Assembly: GCA_017398105.1 (NCBI GenBank)
Contig: JAFQHF010000044.1
Location: forward strand, 1 to 38,240
From: Oscillospiraceae bacterium
GTDB lineage: Bacteria; Bacillota_A; Clostridia; Oscillospirales; Oscillospiraceae
Reading direction: 5' to 3'
Length of the DNA: 38,240 nucleotides
Positions 14,591-23,984 of the stretch are shown here, piece after piece (position 1 is the first letter of the stretch; each line of letters opens with the position of its first letter). Both the position numbers and the translations under genes were made by a program. The notes beneath the pieces were generated by a model, which was not told the DNA's origin, made no database searches, and worked only from the letters and a program-made list of their open reading frames with translations.

Positions 14591-17305
14591 TCAGCCCTCC
14601 ACAACTTCGTAATCTTCTGCAATAATGGCTTTTTTCAGTGCTTCATACTCCGCCGTGCCGGTAACGGTGACGGTCTTCGCCGCCAGGTCGGCAACAGCTG
14701 TTTCCGTGCCGGGCACGCCCATGCAGGCCTTTTCCACCGCTGCGGTGCAGTGGGAGCACATCATGCCGTTGACCCGGATGACTCTGGTTTCTGCCTTGGG
14801 TGCTTCCACCACTTCGTAATCCTCTGCAATGATCGCCTGCTTCAGGGCTTCATAGTCTGCCGTACCGATGACGGTAACGGTTTTGGCTTCCAGGTCTGCA
14901 GAAGCAGACTGGGTTCCGGGAACCTTTTTGCAGGCAGCTTCCACGGCAGCTGTGCAGTGAGAACACATCATACCATTGACCCGGATTACGATTTCCTGAG
15001 GCTTTTCTTCCTCAATTTCCAGAGGCTCCGCCATTTCCTCACAGGCGCAGCTTACAGAAGGCACTGTTTTGGCCTTGAAGAACCGCAGCCGCAGGGCATT
15101 GGAAACCACAAATACGGAGCTCATGCTCATAGCTGCCGCGCCCAGCATGGGACTCAGCTGCAGGCCGAAGGGGATAAACAGCACACCTGCCGCCACAGGA
15201 ATGCCCAGCGTGTTATAGAAGAAAGCCCAGAACAGATTTTCCCGGATATTGCGGATGGTGGCCCTGCTCAGCTCGATGGCGCCGCTGACGGCAGCAAGCG
15301 TGCTGTTCATCAGCACAATATCCGCAGATTCCATGGCAATGTCCGTACCGGCACCGATGGCCATGCCCACATCAGCCGTGACCAGAGCGGGGGCATCATT
15401 GATGCCGTCGCCCACCATCAGAACCTTATGTCCCTGCTGCTGCAGCTTCTGCACGGCACCTGCCTTGTCCGTAGGCAGTACATCGGAGATCACATGGGTA
15501 ATGCCCGCCTTGGCCGCAATGGCCTTTGCGGTGGCTTCGTTGTCACCGGTGAGCATCACCACATCCAGATGCAGCTTCTGCATGGCCTGAACCGCTGCCA
15601 GAGAGTCCAGCTTCAGCACATCGGCGGCAGCGATGGTTCCCAGGTATTCTCCCTTTTCGCTTCCGAAATGCAGGGGTGTCTTGCCCTGGCTGGCCAGTTC
15701 GGGAAGTTCGGGAACGGTTACGCCGATTTCCTGCATCAGACGGGCATTGCCGCCGTAGTACCGGACACCCCGGATGGTGCCTGCCACGCCCCGGCCGGGC
15801 AGGGTTTCAAAATCAACCGCCTCGGGATAGGCATGATTACCCATCTTCTTGAGAATTGCCTTGGCGAAGGGATGCTCGGATTTGCTTTCCAGGGCGGAAG
15901 CAATGCGCATCAGGTCGCTGACATCTGCCTTGCCGGGAAGAATATCGGTGACCTCAGGCTTGCCGGTGGTCAGGGTTCCGGTCTTATCCAGAACCACGGT
16001 ATCGATATGGTGCAGATTTTCCAGAGCTTCCGCATTCTTGAAAAGCACACCCATCTGCGCTCCCCGTCCGGTGCCAACCATAATGGCAACAGGGGTAGCA
16101 AGACCCAGCGCACAGGGGCAGGAAATGACCAGCACGGAAATGGCGCAGTTCAGGCTGAATTCCAGACCATAGCCCGCCAGCATCCAAACCGCAAACGTAA
16201 TTGCGGCAATTGTCATGACCACGGGAACGAAAATACCTGCAATCTTATCTGCCAGCCGGGCGATGGGCGCCTTGGAGCCGCCTGCTTCCTCCACCATGCG
16301 GATGACCTGGGCCAGGGTGGTATCCTCGCCTACCTTGTCGGCCCGGAATTCCAGATAGCCTTCGGTATTGATGGTAGCCGCAGCAACGCTGTCACCGGGT
16401 ACCTTTTCCACAGGAACACTTTCACCGGTCAGGGCACTCTGATCAACGGAAGCACGGCCCTCCAGCACGGTTCCGTCCACGGGAATGCTGCCGCCGGAAC
16501 GGACGACGATGATATCGCCCACCTTGACCTCTTCCACAGGGATCTCGCTCAGCTCACTGCCCCGACGGACAGTAGCCGTCTTGGGGCTCAGATCCATCAG
16601 TGCCCGGATGGCATCGCCGGTACGGCCCTTGGCACGGGTCTCCAGGAATTTGCCCAGGGTGATCAGGGTCAGGATCATGGCGGCGGATTCAAAGTACAGG
16701 TTCTCGCTGTACATCTTTACGAGCTCCCAGTCGCCGTGGCCCATACCCCAGGCCATGCGGAACAGGGCCGCCACGCCGTAGATCAGGGAAGCCAGAGACC
16801 CCACCGCGATCAGAGAGTCCATATTGGGTGCCTTGTTCCAAAGCGCCTTCAGGCCTCTGGTATAATACACCCGGTTCAGGTACACCGGCGGCAGCGTCAG
16901 GAAAAACTGCAGCAGAGCGGCAACCAGTGCATTTTCCAGGCCATGATACCAATGGGGTGCAGGCAGGCCAACCATATGGCCCATGGTAAAATACATGAGA
17001 ATGATCAGGCAGATGGAAGAGCCGATGATCCGCTTCTTCATCTGCTTCAGCGCATCCTCCGCAGGTGCCTTTTCTTCCTTTTTCCCGGTTTTTTTCTCAC
17101 CGGGAAGCGATGCACCATAGCCGGCCTTCTGCACTGCCCGGATAATGTCGGATGCGATCTCCGGGTTCTCGGCCTCCACCTGCATGGTGCCTGCCAGCAG
17201 ATTGACCTCTGCCTTCTGAACACCGGGAACCGCGTTGGTCACCTTCTCCACACGGGCAGCGCAGGCCGCGCAGGTCATGCCGGTAACGGTAAACTTCAAT
17301 TTCAT
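14591..17305 (-). CDS. copA: Copper-exporting P1B-type ATPase with two extra C-terminal HMA domains
   Basis: A 904-aa heavy-metal P-type ATPase. Order: N-terminal HMA domain ([13 protein letters not shown]), membrane segments, actuator domain (TGES), the CPC metal site ([14 protein letters not shown]), the phosphorylation motif DKTGTLTTG, hinge [10 protein letters not shown], last membrane pair, then two more HMA-type domains with [12 protein letters not shown] in about the last 135 residues. CPC points to Cu+ export. C-terminal HMA tandems are uncommon; the two copies are very similar in protein and DNA, so they arose by recent duplication and may be built-in CopZ-like chaperone domains. I take the second ATG (17305), spaced from GAGGG. 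Confidence 0.93.
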   Translation of the reverse strand: MKLKFTVTGMTCAACAARVEKVTNAVPGVQKAEVNLLAGTMQVEAENPEIASDIIRAVQKAGYGASLPGEKKTGKKEEKAPAEDALKQMKKRIIGSSICLIILMYFTMGHMVGLPAPHWYHGLENALVAALLQFFLTLPPVYLNRVYYTRGLKALWNKAPNMDSLIAVGSLASLIYGVAALFRMAWGMGHGDWELVKMYSENLYFESAAMILTLITLGKFLETRAKGRTGDAIRALMDLSPKTATVRRGSELSEIPVEEVKVGDIIVVRSGGSIPVDGTVLEGRASVDQSALTGESVPVEKVPGDSVAAATINTEGYLEFRADKVGEDTTLAQVIRMVEEAGGSKAPIARLADKIAGIFVPVVMTIAAITFAVWMLAGYGLEFSLNCAISVLVISCPCALGLATPVAIMVGTGRGAQMGVLFKNAEALENLHHIDTVVLDKTGTLTTGKPEVTDILPGKADVSDLMRIASALESKSEHPFAKAILKKMGNHAYPEAVDFETLPGRGVAGTIRGVRYYGGNARLMQEIGVTVPELPELASQGKTPLHFGSEKGEYLGTIAAADVLKLDSLAAVQAMQKLHLDVVMLTGDNEATAKAIAAKAGITHVISDVLPTDKAGAVQKLQQQGHKVLMVGDGINDAPALVTADVGMAIGAGTDIAMESADIVLMNSTLAAVSGAIELSRATIRNIRENLFWAFFYNTLGIPVAAGVLFIPFGLQLSPMLGAAAMSMSSVFVVSNALRLRFFKAKTVPSVSCACEEMAEPLEIEEEKPQEIVIRVNGMMCSHCTAAVEAACKKVPGTQSASADLEAKTVTVIGTADYEALKQAIIAEDYEVVEAPKAETRVIRVNGMMCSHCTAAVEKACMGVPGTETAVADLAAKTVTVTGTAEYEALKKAIIAEDYEVVEG

Positions 17306-17363
17306 ACTCATCCCTCATTTCTGTTTGTATTATCCGCTATGACAAAAGAAAAATCAATAGGAA

Positions 17364-17392
17364 TTGACCTTTCTCCTTCCTTATGCTATTAT
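17364..17392 (+). promoter_or_regulatory. Promoter of the HxlR-type regulator
   Basis: TTGACC (17364-17369), 17-nt spacer, TATTAT (17387-17392). On the opposite strand a candidate copA promoter reads TTGCGA (about 17420-17415), 16-nt spacer, TAAAAT (about 17398-17393). Confidence 0.6.
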
Positions 17393-17422
17393 TTTACCAT
17401 AGGATTTCAAAATCGCAAGTAT

Positions 17423-17455
17423 GCACATTTTTGTGCCATACTACCCTTTTGGGTA
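17423..17455. promoter_or_regulatory. Two adjacent palindromes, likely operators
   Basis: GCACA-TTTT-TGTGC (17423-17436) and TACCC-TTTT-GGGTA (17442-17455) lie side by side between the divergent copA and HxlR genes. Both have 5-bp arms with a TTTT centre, and their centres are 19 bp apart. TAC...GTA dyads are known for YodB/HxlR-type regulators; TACCC...GGGTA also resembles CsoR copper operators, but no csoR is in the window. Confidence 0.6.
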
Positions 17456-17473
17456 CTGTTAGGAGGATGCGCA

Positions 17474-17848
17474 ATGGACGTTAAGGATAACTGCCCGGTG
17501 GAAGCAACACTGGATCTGATCGGCGGAAAATACAAGGCACTGATCCTCTGGCATTTGTCAGACGGCACCCTTCGTTTTTCCGAGCTGCGCAGCCGCATTC
17601 CCAAAGCCACACCCAAAATGCTGACCCAGCAGCTGCGGGAGCTGGAAACCCAGGAGCTGGTGCACCGGGAGGTGTATCCCGTAATCCCGCCGAAGGTGGA
17701 ATACTCCCTGACAGAAACCGGACGGAGTCTGATGCCGATTCTTGTATCCATGCGGGACTGGGGTGCGGAATACCTGCGGAGTAAGGATCAGGAACCCTGC
17801 TGCTTCATGATGGACAGCAACCCCTGCGATCACTGCAAAAATCAGTAG
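17474..17848 (+). CDS. HxlR-family transcriptional regulator with cysteine-rich tail
   Basis: A 124-aa winged-helix protein: [46 protein letters not shown] and the wing [17 protein letters not shown] segment, all typical of HxlR/YodB regulators, with the usual N-terminal Cys (Cys7). The C-terminus carries four more cysteines ([13 protein letters not shown]). AGGAGG 6 nt upstream fixes the start; the much longer open frame through this position is antisense to copA. It is divergent from copA, so it may sense copper, thiol stress or quinones and control that operon. The effector is inference. Confidence 0.88.
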   Translation: MDVKDNCPVEATLDLIGGKYKALILWHLSDGTLRFSELRSRIPKATPKMLTQQLRELETQELVHREVYPVIPPKVEYSLTETGRSLMPILVSMRDWGAEYLRSKDQEPCCFMMDSNPCDHCKNQ

Positions 17849-17914
17849 CTTCCGCTTTCCCTTTTCCGATGGTTTGATATGCTGTTTTGTATTTCGTAAT
17901 TGTGAGGTATCCTT

Positions 17915-19141
17915 ATGGATTACAACCGACTGCTTGACCTGGCGACTGACCTGGGCTATGAGCTGGCCATGGCCGGTGCCGAGACCTTCCGGGTGGAGGA
18001 ATCCATCAGCCGCGTGCTGTCCGCCTACGGTGTCGAAGCCGAGGTCTTTGCCATTCCCAACTATCTTGTGGTCTCTATCATCACCGAGGAGGGCCGCCCC
18101 ATTACCCGGATGCGCCGGATCGGCCATCACGGCAACAATCTGGATGCGGTGGAAAAATACAGTGGCCTGAGCCGCGCTTTCTGCAACCGAAAACCGGAGC
18201 CCTCCGAGGGCATGAAGTGGTTTGGCCTCGTTCGGGAAAATCTATCGGTTTATCCCCTGCCCATTCTCTACCTGGGATACTTTCTGGGAGCCGGAGGACA
18301 CGGTCTGTTTTTCGGCGGCAATCTGATCGACGGACTCTGCGCAGGCATCTGCGGCCTTCTGGTGGGCTTCGTCAATGAATTTCTGGACAGGCGCAAAGCA
18401 AACCAGTTCTTCCGTACCATTGCCAGTGCCTTTCTGATGGCAATACTGGCCTATGCCATGGGTGCAGCCGGCATTACGAAGAATCCCGATGCCGTTACAA
18501 TCGGTGCACTGATGATCCTGGTGCCCGGGCTGCTGTTTACCAATGCCATGCGGGATATCATTTACGGGGACACCAACTCCGGCATCAACCGGATCGTGCA
18601 GGTATTCCTTGTGGCCGCTGCAATTGCCCTGGGCACAGCCAGCGCCTGGCGCATTGCCTCAATGCTGTGGGGAACACCGGTCTCGGTTCCCGCCGCAAAA
18701 TATCCAATGGCTGCCCAGTGCTTCTTTGCCTTTGTTGGCTGTGTTGGTTTTTGCATTCAGTTCAATGTACACGGAAAAGGCAGCGTTCTGTGCGCCCTGG
18801 GCGGTGCCCTGGCCTGGGCCGTTTACTTAATCGCCCAGGAGCTCAGCGGCAGCGATATCACGGCTTATTTCTGGTCGTCTCTCTTCTCCTCGCTGTATTC
18901 CGAGATCATGGCAAGAATCCGCAAATATCCCGCCATTTCCTATCTGGTCATTTCCATCTTCCCCATGATCCCCGGCGCGGGTGTGTACTACACCATGAAC
19001 TACGCCGTGCAGGGCCAGATGGAGCTGTTCGCAGCTAAGGGTATGTTCACCGCAGCCGTTGCCGGAATCATGGCCGTTGGCATCCTGCTGGGTTCCACAG
19101 GCTTCCGGATGTATTCGGACTGGAAGCTGCACAGGAGGTAA
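17915..19141 (+). CDS. Threonine/serine exporter family protein (ThrE-like, fused)
   Basis: A 408-aa membrane protein combining both ThrE halves: the N-terminal part (MAGAETFRVEESISRVLSAY; the cytoplasmic hydrolase-like segment with RIGHHGNNLDAVEKYS) with five membrane segments, and the C-terminal ThrE_2 part (QCFFAFVGCVGFCIQFNVHG; PMIPGAGVYYTMNYAVQG). Many Clostridia encode the halves as two genes, so a single fused chain is notable. It probably exports threonine, serine or small peptides. The start follows GTGAGGTATCCTT, a weak site. The next gene's ribosome binding site lies in its last codons. Confidence 0.88.
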   Translation: MDYNRLLDLATDLGYELAMAGAETFRVEESISRVLSAYGVEAEVFAIPNYLVVSIITEEGRPITRMRRIGHHGNNLDAVEKYSGLSRAFCNRKPEPSEGMKWFGLVRENLSVYPLPILYLGYFLGAGGHGLFFGGNLIDGLCAGICGLLVGFVNEFLDRRKANQFFRTIASAFLMAILAYAMGAAGITKNPDAVTIGALMILVPGLLFTNAMRDIIYGDTNSGINRIVQVFLVAAAIALGTASAWRIASMLWGTPVSVPAAKYPMAAQCFFAFVGCVGFCIQFNVHGKGSVLCALGGALAWAVYLIAQELSGSDITAYFWSSLFSSLYSEIMARIRKYPAISYLVISIFPMIPGAGVYYTMNYAVQGQMELFAAKGMFTAAVAGIMAVGILLGSTGFRMYSDWKLHRR

Positions 19142-19145
19142 CCAT

Positions 19146-19394
19146 ATGAAGTGTCCCTGCTGCGGCGAGGAAATGGAAAAGGGCGGTCTGGTAGCCTCCG
19201 GCGCAGCCGCCATCAGCTGGCACCCTTTGAAGGAATTTGAGAAAAAATGGTTCAAGGCGCTTTACTATAAGGAAGGAAAAGCCATCGGAGCCTTTTCTTT
19301 TCCGACAAGGGAAGTAAAGATCCCCAATGCATTCTACTGCGGACGCTGCAATAAAGTTGTCGGCGTTTTTGATGTGATTGATCCGGAACCATAA
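19146..19394 (+). CDS. Zinc-ribbon protein (DUF6487-like)
   Basis: An 82-aa protein with CPCCGEEMEKGGL at the start and YCGRCNKVVG at the end, forming a four-cysteine zinc ribbon around a W-containing middle (ISWHPLKEFEKKWF). This matches the small PF20097/DUF6487-type family common in Clostridia; function unknown. AGGAGG 7 nt upstream is inside the end of the exporter gene, so the two are coupled. Confidence 0.8.
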   Translation: MKCPCCGEEMEKGGLVASGAAAISWHPLKEFEKKWFKALYYKEGKAIGAFSFPTREVKIPNAFYCGRCNKVVGVFDVIDPEP

Positions 19395-19406
19395 GCGAAA
19401 CAGATA

Positions 19407-19440
19407 ACGGGCGGAGGATAACCTCCGCCCGTTGCATTTC
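19407..19440. terminator. Intrinsic terminator between convergent genes
   Basis: ACGGGCGGAGG (19407-19417) and CCTCCGCCCGT (19422-19432) form an 11-bp perfect stem with an ATAA loop, with a T-rich tail TGCATTTCTTT. It closes the exporter operon and probably also the sirtuin gene from the other side. Confidence 0.85.
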
Positions 19441-19441
19441 T

Positions 19442-20155
19442 TTACAGCTTTGAAAATACATTGCCCAGGCTCTCATGCAGCACCAGGTCTGCCTTACGGT
19501 CGTAGGCAGTCGCGTCCCGGTTGATCAGCACCAGCCGGTTCCCCCGGTAGTATTCGATCAGGCCCGCCGCCGGATAGACTGTCAGACTGGTGCCCGCCAC
19601 GATCAGCAGATCGGCATTGTAGATAGCCATGACACTTTTTTCAATGGTCTTCTGGTCAAGTCCCTCTTCATACAGCACCACATCCGGCTTCACCGTACCG
19701 CCGCAATCACATTTGGGCACCCCAACAGATTCCTTGACGAATTCCGCGCTGTGGAATTTTCCGCAGCGGGTGCAGTAATTGCGCAGAACGCTGCCATGGA
19801 GCTCGTAGACCTTTTTGCTGCCGGCTTTCTGATGGAGGCCGTCAATATTCTGAGTCACAACGGCAGACAGCTTGCCCTGTTGTTCCCACTTGGCAAGAAC
19901 TTTGTGGGTAATATTGGGTTCAAACCCCAGCGGAAGCATCTTTTCCCGGTAGAAGCGGAAAAAATAGTCCGGCTTTCGCTCGTAGAAGGTATGGCTGATG
20001 ATGGTCTCCGGCGGATAGTCAAATTTCTGATTGTACAGACCATCCACACTGCGAAAATCCGGGATTCCCGATTCCGTACTGACCCCCGCGCCTCCGAAGA
20101 AGACGATGCGGCTGCTTTCGCTGATCCATCGTTTTAAGGTTTCCAGTTTGTCCAT
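19442..20155 (-). CDS. NAD-dependent protein deacylase (sirtuin)
   Basis: A 237-aa Sir2-family enzyme: GAGVSTESGIPDFRS binds NAD, TQNIDGLHQKAG follows, the catalytic His is in YELHGSV, and the zinc module has CTRC and CDC pairs (YCTRCGKFH, PKCDCGG). VAGTSLTVYPAA and LINRDAT complete the Rossmann site. It removes acyl groups from protein lysines in the cytoplasm. It is transcribed alone from the promoter at 20177-20205. Confidence 0.94.
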   Translation of the reverse strand: MDKLETLKRWISESSRIVFFGGAGVSTESGIPDFRSVDGLYNQKFDYPPETIISHTFYERKPDYFFRFYREKMLPLGFEPNITHKVLAKWEQQGKLSAVVTQNIDGLHQKAGSKKVYELHGSVLRNYCTRCGKFHSAEFVKESVGVPKCDCGGTVKPDVVLYEEGLDQKTIEKSVMAIYNADLLIVAGTSLTVYPAAGLIEYYRGNRLVLINRDATAYDRKADLVLHESLGNVFSKL

Positions 20156-20176
20156 GACATTCCCTCCTTTTTTGTT

Positions 20177-20205
20177 ATCATACTGTATTCTTGCCTATAA
20201 ATCAA
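20177..20205 (-). promoter_or_regulatory. Promoter of the sirtuin gene
   Basis: Minus strand TTGATT (20205-20200), 17-nt spacer, TATGAT (20182-20177), about 20 nt upstream of the start codon at 20155. Confidence 0.6.
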
Positions 20206-20244
20206 TAAAAAGCAGTCCGAATTTACTTCAGACTGCTTTTTTTT
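20206..20244 (-). terminator. Intrinsic terminator of the ylxM-trmD operon
   Basis: AGCAGTC (20211-20217) and GACTGCT (20231-20237) form the stem, with a T-run on the minus side and also a long T-run on the plus side. It overlaps the trmD stop codon and directly precedes the sirtuin promoter. Confidence 0.85.
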
Positions 20245-20992
20245 ATACAGTTTCGGCATCCTCTGCTTCCATTTCCTTCAGCAGCTTCTTATCCTGCTTG
20301 GAGGAAAGATCCAGCTTTTCATACATATCCGGGCGGCGTTCCCGGGTACGGCGCAGGGACTGCTTTCTGCGCCACTGGCGAACCTTTTCATGGTTTCCGG
20401 AGGTCAGGATCTGGGGGATCTCCCGGCCGTGCCAGACGGCGGGACGGGTGTACTGGGGGTATTCCAGAAGGCCGTTGAAGTGACTTTCATCCTCAAAGCA
20501 CTCCGGGTCAGCCAGGACTCCGGGAACCATGCGGCAGACTGCATCGGTAACTGCCATGGCTGCAATTTCACCGCCGGTGAGCACGAAATCACCCAGGGAA
20601 AGCTCCTCGTCTACGCATTCATCGATAAACCGCTGGTCTATGCCCTCATAGTGGCCGCAGACAATGACGATGTTTTCCATCTTACTCAACCGGATGGCAT
20701 CAGCCTGTTTGAAGGTATGGCCGCAGGGGGACATATAGATGGTATGCACAGGGCCGCCGGCTTCATCGCAGACTGCCTCCCAGCAGCGGTACAGGGGGTC
20801 TGCGGTCATCACAGCGCCCCGGCCGCCGCCATAAGGGTAATCGTCCACCTGATTCTGCTTGTTGGCGGTATAGTCCCGGATCTGATGGGCCTCGATGCGG
20901 ATAAAGCCGCGCTCCTGAGCACGGCCCAGAATGCTTTCCGACAATACATCTCCCAGAGTCTCCGGGAACAGGGTCAAAATATCAATTCTCAT
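20243..20992 (-). CDS. trmD: tRNA (guanine(37)-N1)-methyltransferase TrmD
   Basis: A 249-aa SPOUT methyltransferase that makes m1G37 in tRNA from S-adenosylmethionine. Motifs: RIDILTLFPE at the start, PYGGGRGAVM, CGHYEGIDQRFID, and the knot region DFVLTGGEIAAMAVTDA. Its start overlaps the rimM end by 11 nt. Last gene of the SRP/ribosome operon; rplS, often next in Firmicutes, is absent here. Confidence 0.96.
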   Translation of the reverse strand: MRIDILTLFPETLGDVLSESILGRAQERGFIRIEAHQIRDYTANKQNQVDDYPYGGGRGAVMTADPLYRCWEAVCDEAGGPVHTIYMSPCGHTFKQADAIRLSKMENIVIVCGHYEGIDQRFIDECVDEELSLGDFVLTGGEIAAMAVTDAVCRMVPGVLADPECFEDESHFNGLLEYPQYTRPAVWHGREIPQILTSGNHEKVRQWRRKQSLRRTRERRPDMYEKLDLSSKQDKKLLKEMEAEDAETV

Positions 20993-21473
20993 CGCTGCGC
21001 ATGCCCTCGATCAGTTTAACCTGCATGGTATTGGCCTGCATGTCGGTTTCCAGAATGAAGTGCTTTACAGCAGGAATCATATATTCATGCTGGCCTCTGA
21101 CCACATACACGGAATTGCCGGGATAGTCCAGCACCTCCGTGATCCTGCCGATCTTTTCACCGTCGGCATATACCTCCACGCCGATGAGCTCAGCGGCGAA
21201 GATCACTTCGTCATCAATATCCTCCCGGTATAGTTCAACGGTCTTTCCCCGCATAGCCTGGGCTGCCTCCATGGTATCGATACCATGAAGCTTCACCAGA
21301 TTGCAGGTTTTCTGGACGCGAACCTGATCCATGGTATATTCTTTTCCGTCAATGCGGCAGCGGTCAAATTCACACAGCATTTCCGGGTCATCCAGCCAGC
21401 AAAGGACCTTCACTTCGCCCCGGACGCCGTGGGTGGTGACGATTTTACCTGCTTCAATATATTGGAGTTTCAT
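20982..21473 (-). CDS. rimM: Ribosome maturation factor RimM
   Basis: A 163-aa 16S rRNA processing factor that assists 30S head assembly. Motifs: GKIVTTHGVRGEVKVLCWLD at the N-terminus, VRVQKTCNLVKLHGIDTMEA, and the PRC-barrel part with GRITEVLDYPGNSVYVV. GGAGGT 8 nt upstream supports the ATG at 21473. A GGGCGG/CCGCCC hairpin (21491-21508) lies just before that site. Confidence 0.95.
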   Translation of the reverse strand: MKLQYIEAGKIVTTHGVRGEVKVLCWLDDPEMLCEFDRCRIDGKEYTMDQVRVQKTCNLVKLHGIDTMEAAQAMRGKTVELYREDIDDEVIFAAELIGVEVYADGEKIGRITEVLDYPGNSVYVVRGQHEYMIPAVKHFILETDMQANTMQVKLIEGMRSDEN

Positions 21474-21540
21474 AAAACATACCTCCGAAACCGCCCGCAA
21501 AAGGGCGGAACATATTCAAAATTCAAGATTCTGCGGACAC

Positions 21541-21567
21541 GAAAAATGCGTGGCATACGCCACGCAT
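21541..21567 (-). terminator. Intrinsic terminator between khpA and rimM
   Basis: ATGCGTGGC (21546-21554) and GCCACGCAT (21559-21567) form a 9-bp stem with a 4-nt loop, followed on the minus strand by TTTTT. It would lower or separate rimM-trmD expression from the upstream part of the operon. Confidence 0.75.
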
Positions 21568-21573
21568 AATCGT

Positions 21574-21804
21574 TTAATCCACGATTTCGACCGTGACCTT
21601 CTCGCCGGTGCGCTGGGCTACAGTCTTAATAATGGTCCGGATCTCTTTTGCGATCCGGCCCTGGCGGCCGATCACCTTACCCATGTCGCCTTCGGCAACA
21701 CGCAGCTCCAATACCTTACCGTCCTCATCATCGATTTCAGTAACGGTGACTGCCTCAGGATCGTCCACCAGATTCTTTGCCATATACAGCAAAAGCTCTT
21801 TCAT
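21574..21804 (-). CDS. khpA: KH-domain RNA-binding protein KhpA
   Basis: A 76-aa single KH domain protein (YlqC family) with the core VAEGDMGKVIGRQGRIAKEI and its GxxG loop (GRQG). It binds RNA, usually with KhpB, and influences cell elongation and division in Firmicutes. It lies between rpsP and rimM, the standard place. Confidence 0.93.
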   Translation of the reverse strand: MKELLLYMAKNLVDDPEAVTVTEIDDEDGKVLELRVAEGDMGKVIGRQGRIAKEIRTIIKTVAQRTGEKVTVEIVD

Positions 21805-21830
21805 TTGTGGGCTTCTCCTTTGGGGGGATC

Positions 21831-22070
21831 TTACAGAACGCCAGCGTTCTTCAGCAGGCCACGAACGGTATCAGTGGGCTGTGCGCCGTTCTTGATCCAG
21901 GTCTGAGCCTTCTCAGCATCAACAGTGATGGTGGCGGGGTTGGTCAGGGGGTTGTAAGTGCCGATCTCCTCGATGCAGCGGCCGTCACGGGGAGAACGAG
22001 CATCAGCAACAACGATACGGTAGTAAGGAGCCTTCTTGGCGCCCATTCTTCTCAGTCTGATCTTAACCAT
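21831..22070 (-). CDS. rpsP: 30S ribosomal protein S16
   Basis: A 79-aa protein with the S16 signature [20 protein letters not shown] and [10 protein letters not shown]. Full length. GGAGGT is present upstream of the start. Confidence 0.97.
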   Translation of the reverse strand: MVKIRLRRMGAKKAPYYRIVVADARSPRDGRCIEEIGTYNPLTNPATITVDAEKAQTWIKNGAQPTDTVRGLLKNAGVL

Positions 22071-22139
22071 GAGAGTTTCACCTCCAAAATAATCTGAAAT
22101 AATCTATATCGCAAAGCAATTTGCTTTCAGCGAACCTTG

Positions 22140-23495
22140 TTATTTGAAGCCGGGGAATCCTCCGCCGAAGCCGCCCATGCGGCTCATACGCTTCATCTTT
22201 TTACCCATGCCGGGGGAAGAGAACTGCTTGATGAGCTTGCGCATCTGCTCAAAGGACTTCAGCAGCTTGTTCACATCCTCCACGCGGACACCGGCACCGG
22301 CTGCAATGCGCTTTTTCCGGCTGGCTCCGATGATCTCGGGCTTTTCCCGTTCCTTAGGCGTCATGGACAGGATGATGGCCTCGGTATGTGCCATGGCCTT
22401 TTCGTCCAGCTTCACATTCTTCATGTTTGCGCCGCCGGGCATCTGAGCCAGGATTTCTTCCATGGAGCCCATGGACTTCATCTGCACCATCTGGTCGTAG
22501 AAATCCTGAAGGGTAAACTTGTTGGACTTCAGCTTCTCCTCCATGTCGGCGGCCTTCTTGGCATCGAATGCCTTTTCCGCCTTCTCAATGAGGGTCAGCA
22601 TATCGCCCATGCCCAGAATCCGGTTTGCCATCCGGTCGGGATGGAAGGGCTCGATATCCTCCAGCTTTTCACCGATACCGGCGAACTTGATGGGCTTGCC
22701 GGTGATGGCCTTAACGGACAGGGCTGCACCGCCTCGGGCATCGCCGTCCAGCTTACTCAGCATAACGGAGTCGATGTCCAGCCATTCATTGAAGCTCTGG
22801 GCCGCATTGACTGCGTCCTGACCGGTCATAGCATCCACGACCAGCATGATCTCGTTGGGCTTGACGGTAGATTTGATCTCCTTCAGCTCATTCATCAGGG
22901 CTTCATCCACATGCAGACGGCCGGCGGTATCCAAGAACACCATATCATGACCATGCTGCCGGGCGTAGAGGACAGCCTCCTTGGCAGTCTGAACGGGATT
23001 CTGGGTTCCCTTCTCAAAAACAGGAATGCCCAGCTTTTCACCGCAGACCTTCAGCTGCTGAATAGCTGCGGGACGGTAAATATCACAGGCGACCAGCAGA
23101 GGGTTCCGTCCCTGGCGCTTCTGCAGTCCGGCCAGCTTGGAACCGTTGGTGGTCTTACCTGCACCCTGCAGACCCACCAGCATGACCACGGTGGGGCCGT
23201 TGGGATTGATAGTAATATGCTTGGTATCGCTGCCCATGAGCTTGCACAGCTCTTCGTTGACGATCTTAACGATCATCTGGGCAGGAGTGAGAGATTCCAG
23301 GACTTCTGTTTCAACACAGCGGGCGGTAACGGACTTTGTAAAGTCCTTGACCACCTTATAGCTGACGTCCGCTTCCAGCAGCGCCATGCGGATCTCTCGC
23401 ATAGCCTCCTTCACGTCTGCCTCTTTCAGGCGGCCTTTGCCGCGAAGCTTTTTGAAGGTGGCGGAAATCTTTTCGGTTAAGCCTTCAAATGCCAT
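22140..23495 (-). CDS. ffh: Signal recognition particle protein Ffh (SRP54)
   Basis: A 451-aa GTPase that binds signal peptides and the SRP RNA and delivers ribosomes to FtsY. N domain at 1-85; G domain with GLQGAGKTTNGSKLA, DIYRPAA, DTAGRLHVD and GDARGGAALS; Met-rich M domain from about 300 (LQDFYDQMVQMKSMGSMEEI) with the RNA-binding segment and a GGFGGGFPGFK tail. Its start abuts the ylxM stop. Confidence 0.97.
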   Translation of the reverse strand: MAFEGLTEKISATFKKLRGKGRLKEADVKEAMREIRMALLEADVSYKVVKDFTKSVTARCVETEVLESLTPAQMIVKIVNEELCKLMGSDTKHITINPNGPTVVMLVGLQGAGKTTNGSKLAGLQKRQGRNPLLVACDIYRPAAIQQLKVCGEKLGIPVFEKGTQNPVQTAKEAVLYARQHGHDMVFLDTAGRLHVDEALMNELKEIKSTVKPNEIMLVVDAMTGQDAVNAAQSFNEWLDIDSVMLSKLDGDARGGAALSVKAITGKPIKFAGIGEKLEDIEPFHPDRMANRILGMGDMLTLIEKAEKAFDAKKAADMEEKLKSNKFTLQDFYDQMVQMKSMGSMEEILAQMPGGANMKNVKLDEKAMAHTEAIILSMTPKEREKPEIIGASRKKRIAAGAGVRVEDVNKLLKSFEQMRKLIKQFSSPGMGKKMKRMSRMGGFGGGFPGFK

Positions 23496-23843
23496 TTAAA
23501 ACTCCTTCAGTGTCTGCGCCGCGGCGATGATCCGCCGGGCTGTGGCAATTGCCGCCGGATCGGAAGAGGCGTCAAGTACGGCCGCAGCCTCCAGGAGCTC
23601 CTGAACGGTGCTGCGGATCAGCTTATCACGTTTGACACATCCGATATTCTCTTCCATCCGACGCAGGAGCGCTTCGGTTCTGGTCAGGTTGTCATTCACC
23701 GCCTGGCGGCTGACTCCCAGCAGTTCTCCGATCTCTCCCAAAGAAAGATCCTGATTATAACGCATATCGAAGCACTCCCGCTGCTTCTCGGTAAGCATGC
23801 CGCCGTAGTAATCAAACAGCAGCGCCATTTCCAATGCGTCCAT
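23496..23843 (-). CDS. ylxM: YlxM-family helix-turn-helix protein (UPF0122)
   Basis: A 115-aa protein with a sigma-70-region-4-like helix-turn-helix (DLSLGEIGELLGVSRQAVND) after the family start MALLFDYYGGMLTEKQ. It is the usual first gene of the SRP operon and is thought to modulate the SRP pathway. AAGGAGG supports the ATG at 23843. Confidence 0.92.
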   Translation of the reverse strand: MDALEMALLFDYYGGMLTEKQRECFDMRYNQDLSLGEIGELLGVSRQAVNDNLTRTEALLRRMEENIGCVKRDKLIRSTVQELLEAAAVLDASSDPAAIATARRIIAAAQTLKEF

Positions 23844-23887
23844 CCGGAACCTCCTTGCTGTCAAGGTATTTCCCTTGAACCTGGGGT

Positions 23888-23916
23888 ATTATAGCATGGC
23901 GGTTTCCGGATGTCAA
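23888..23916 (-). promoter_or_regulatory. Promoter of the ylxM-ffh-rpsP-khpA-rimM-trmD operon
   Basis: Minus strand TTGACA (23916-23911), 17-nt spacer, TATAAT (23893-23888): a consensus promoter about 45 nt upstream of ylxM. Confidence 0.88.
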
Positions 23917-23984
23917 GTATTATTTCTTTACATTCCAAATTGTTGATTTCTTTTTTGTACAGTTTTACAAGGGTTCCTACCGTA

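Noticed and set aside
14750..17473. Very long plus-strand open frame leading into the HxlR gene
   Set aside because: It is the mirror of copA in GC-rich codons; the real HxlR start at 17474 has its own promoter and AGGAGG.
22137..23480. 447-codon plus-strand frame
   Set aside because: Exact antisense shadow of ffh, without start signals or motifs.
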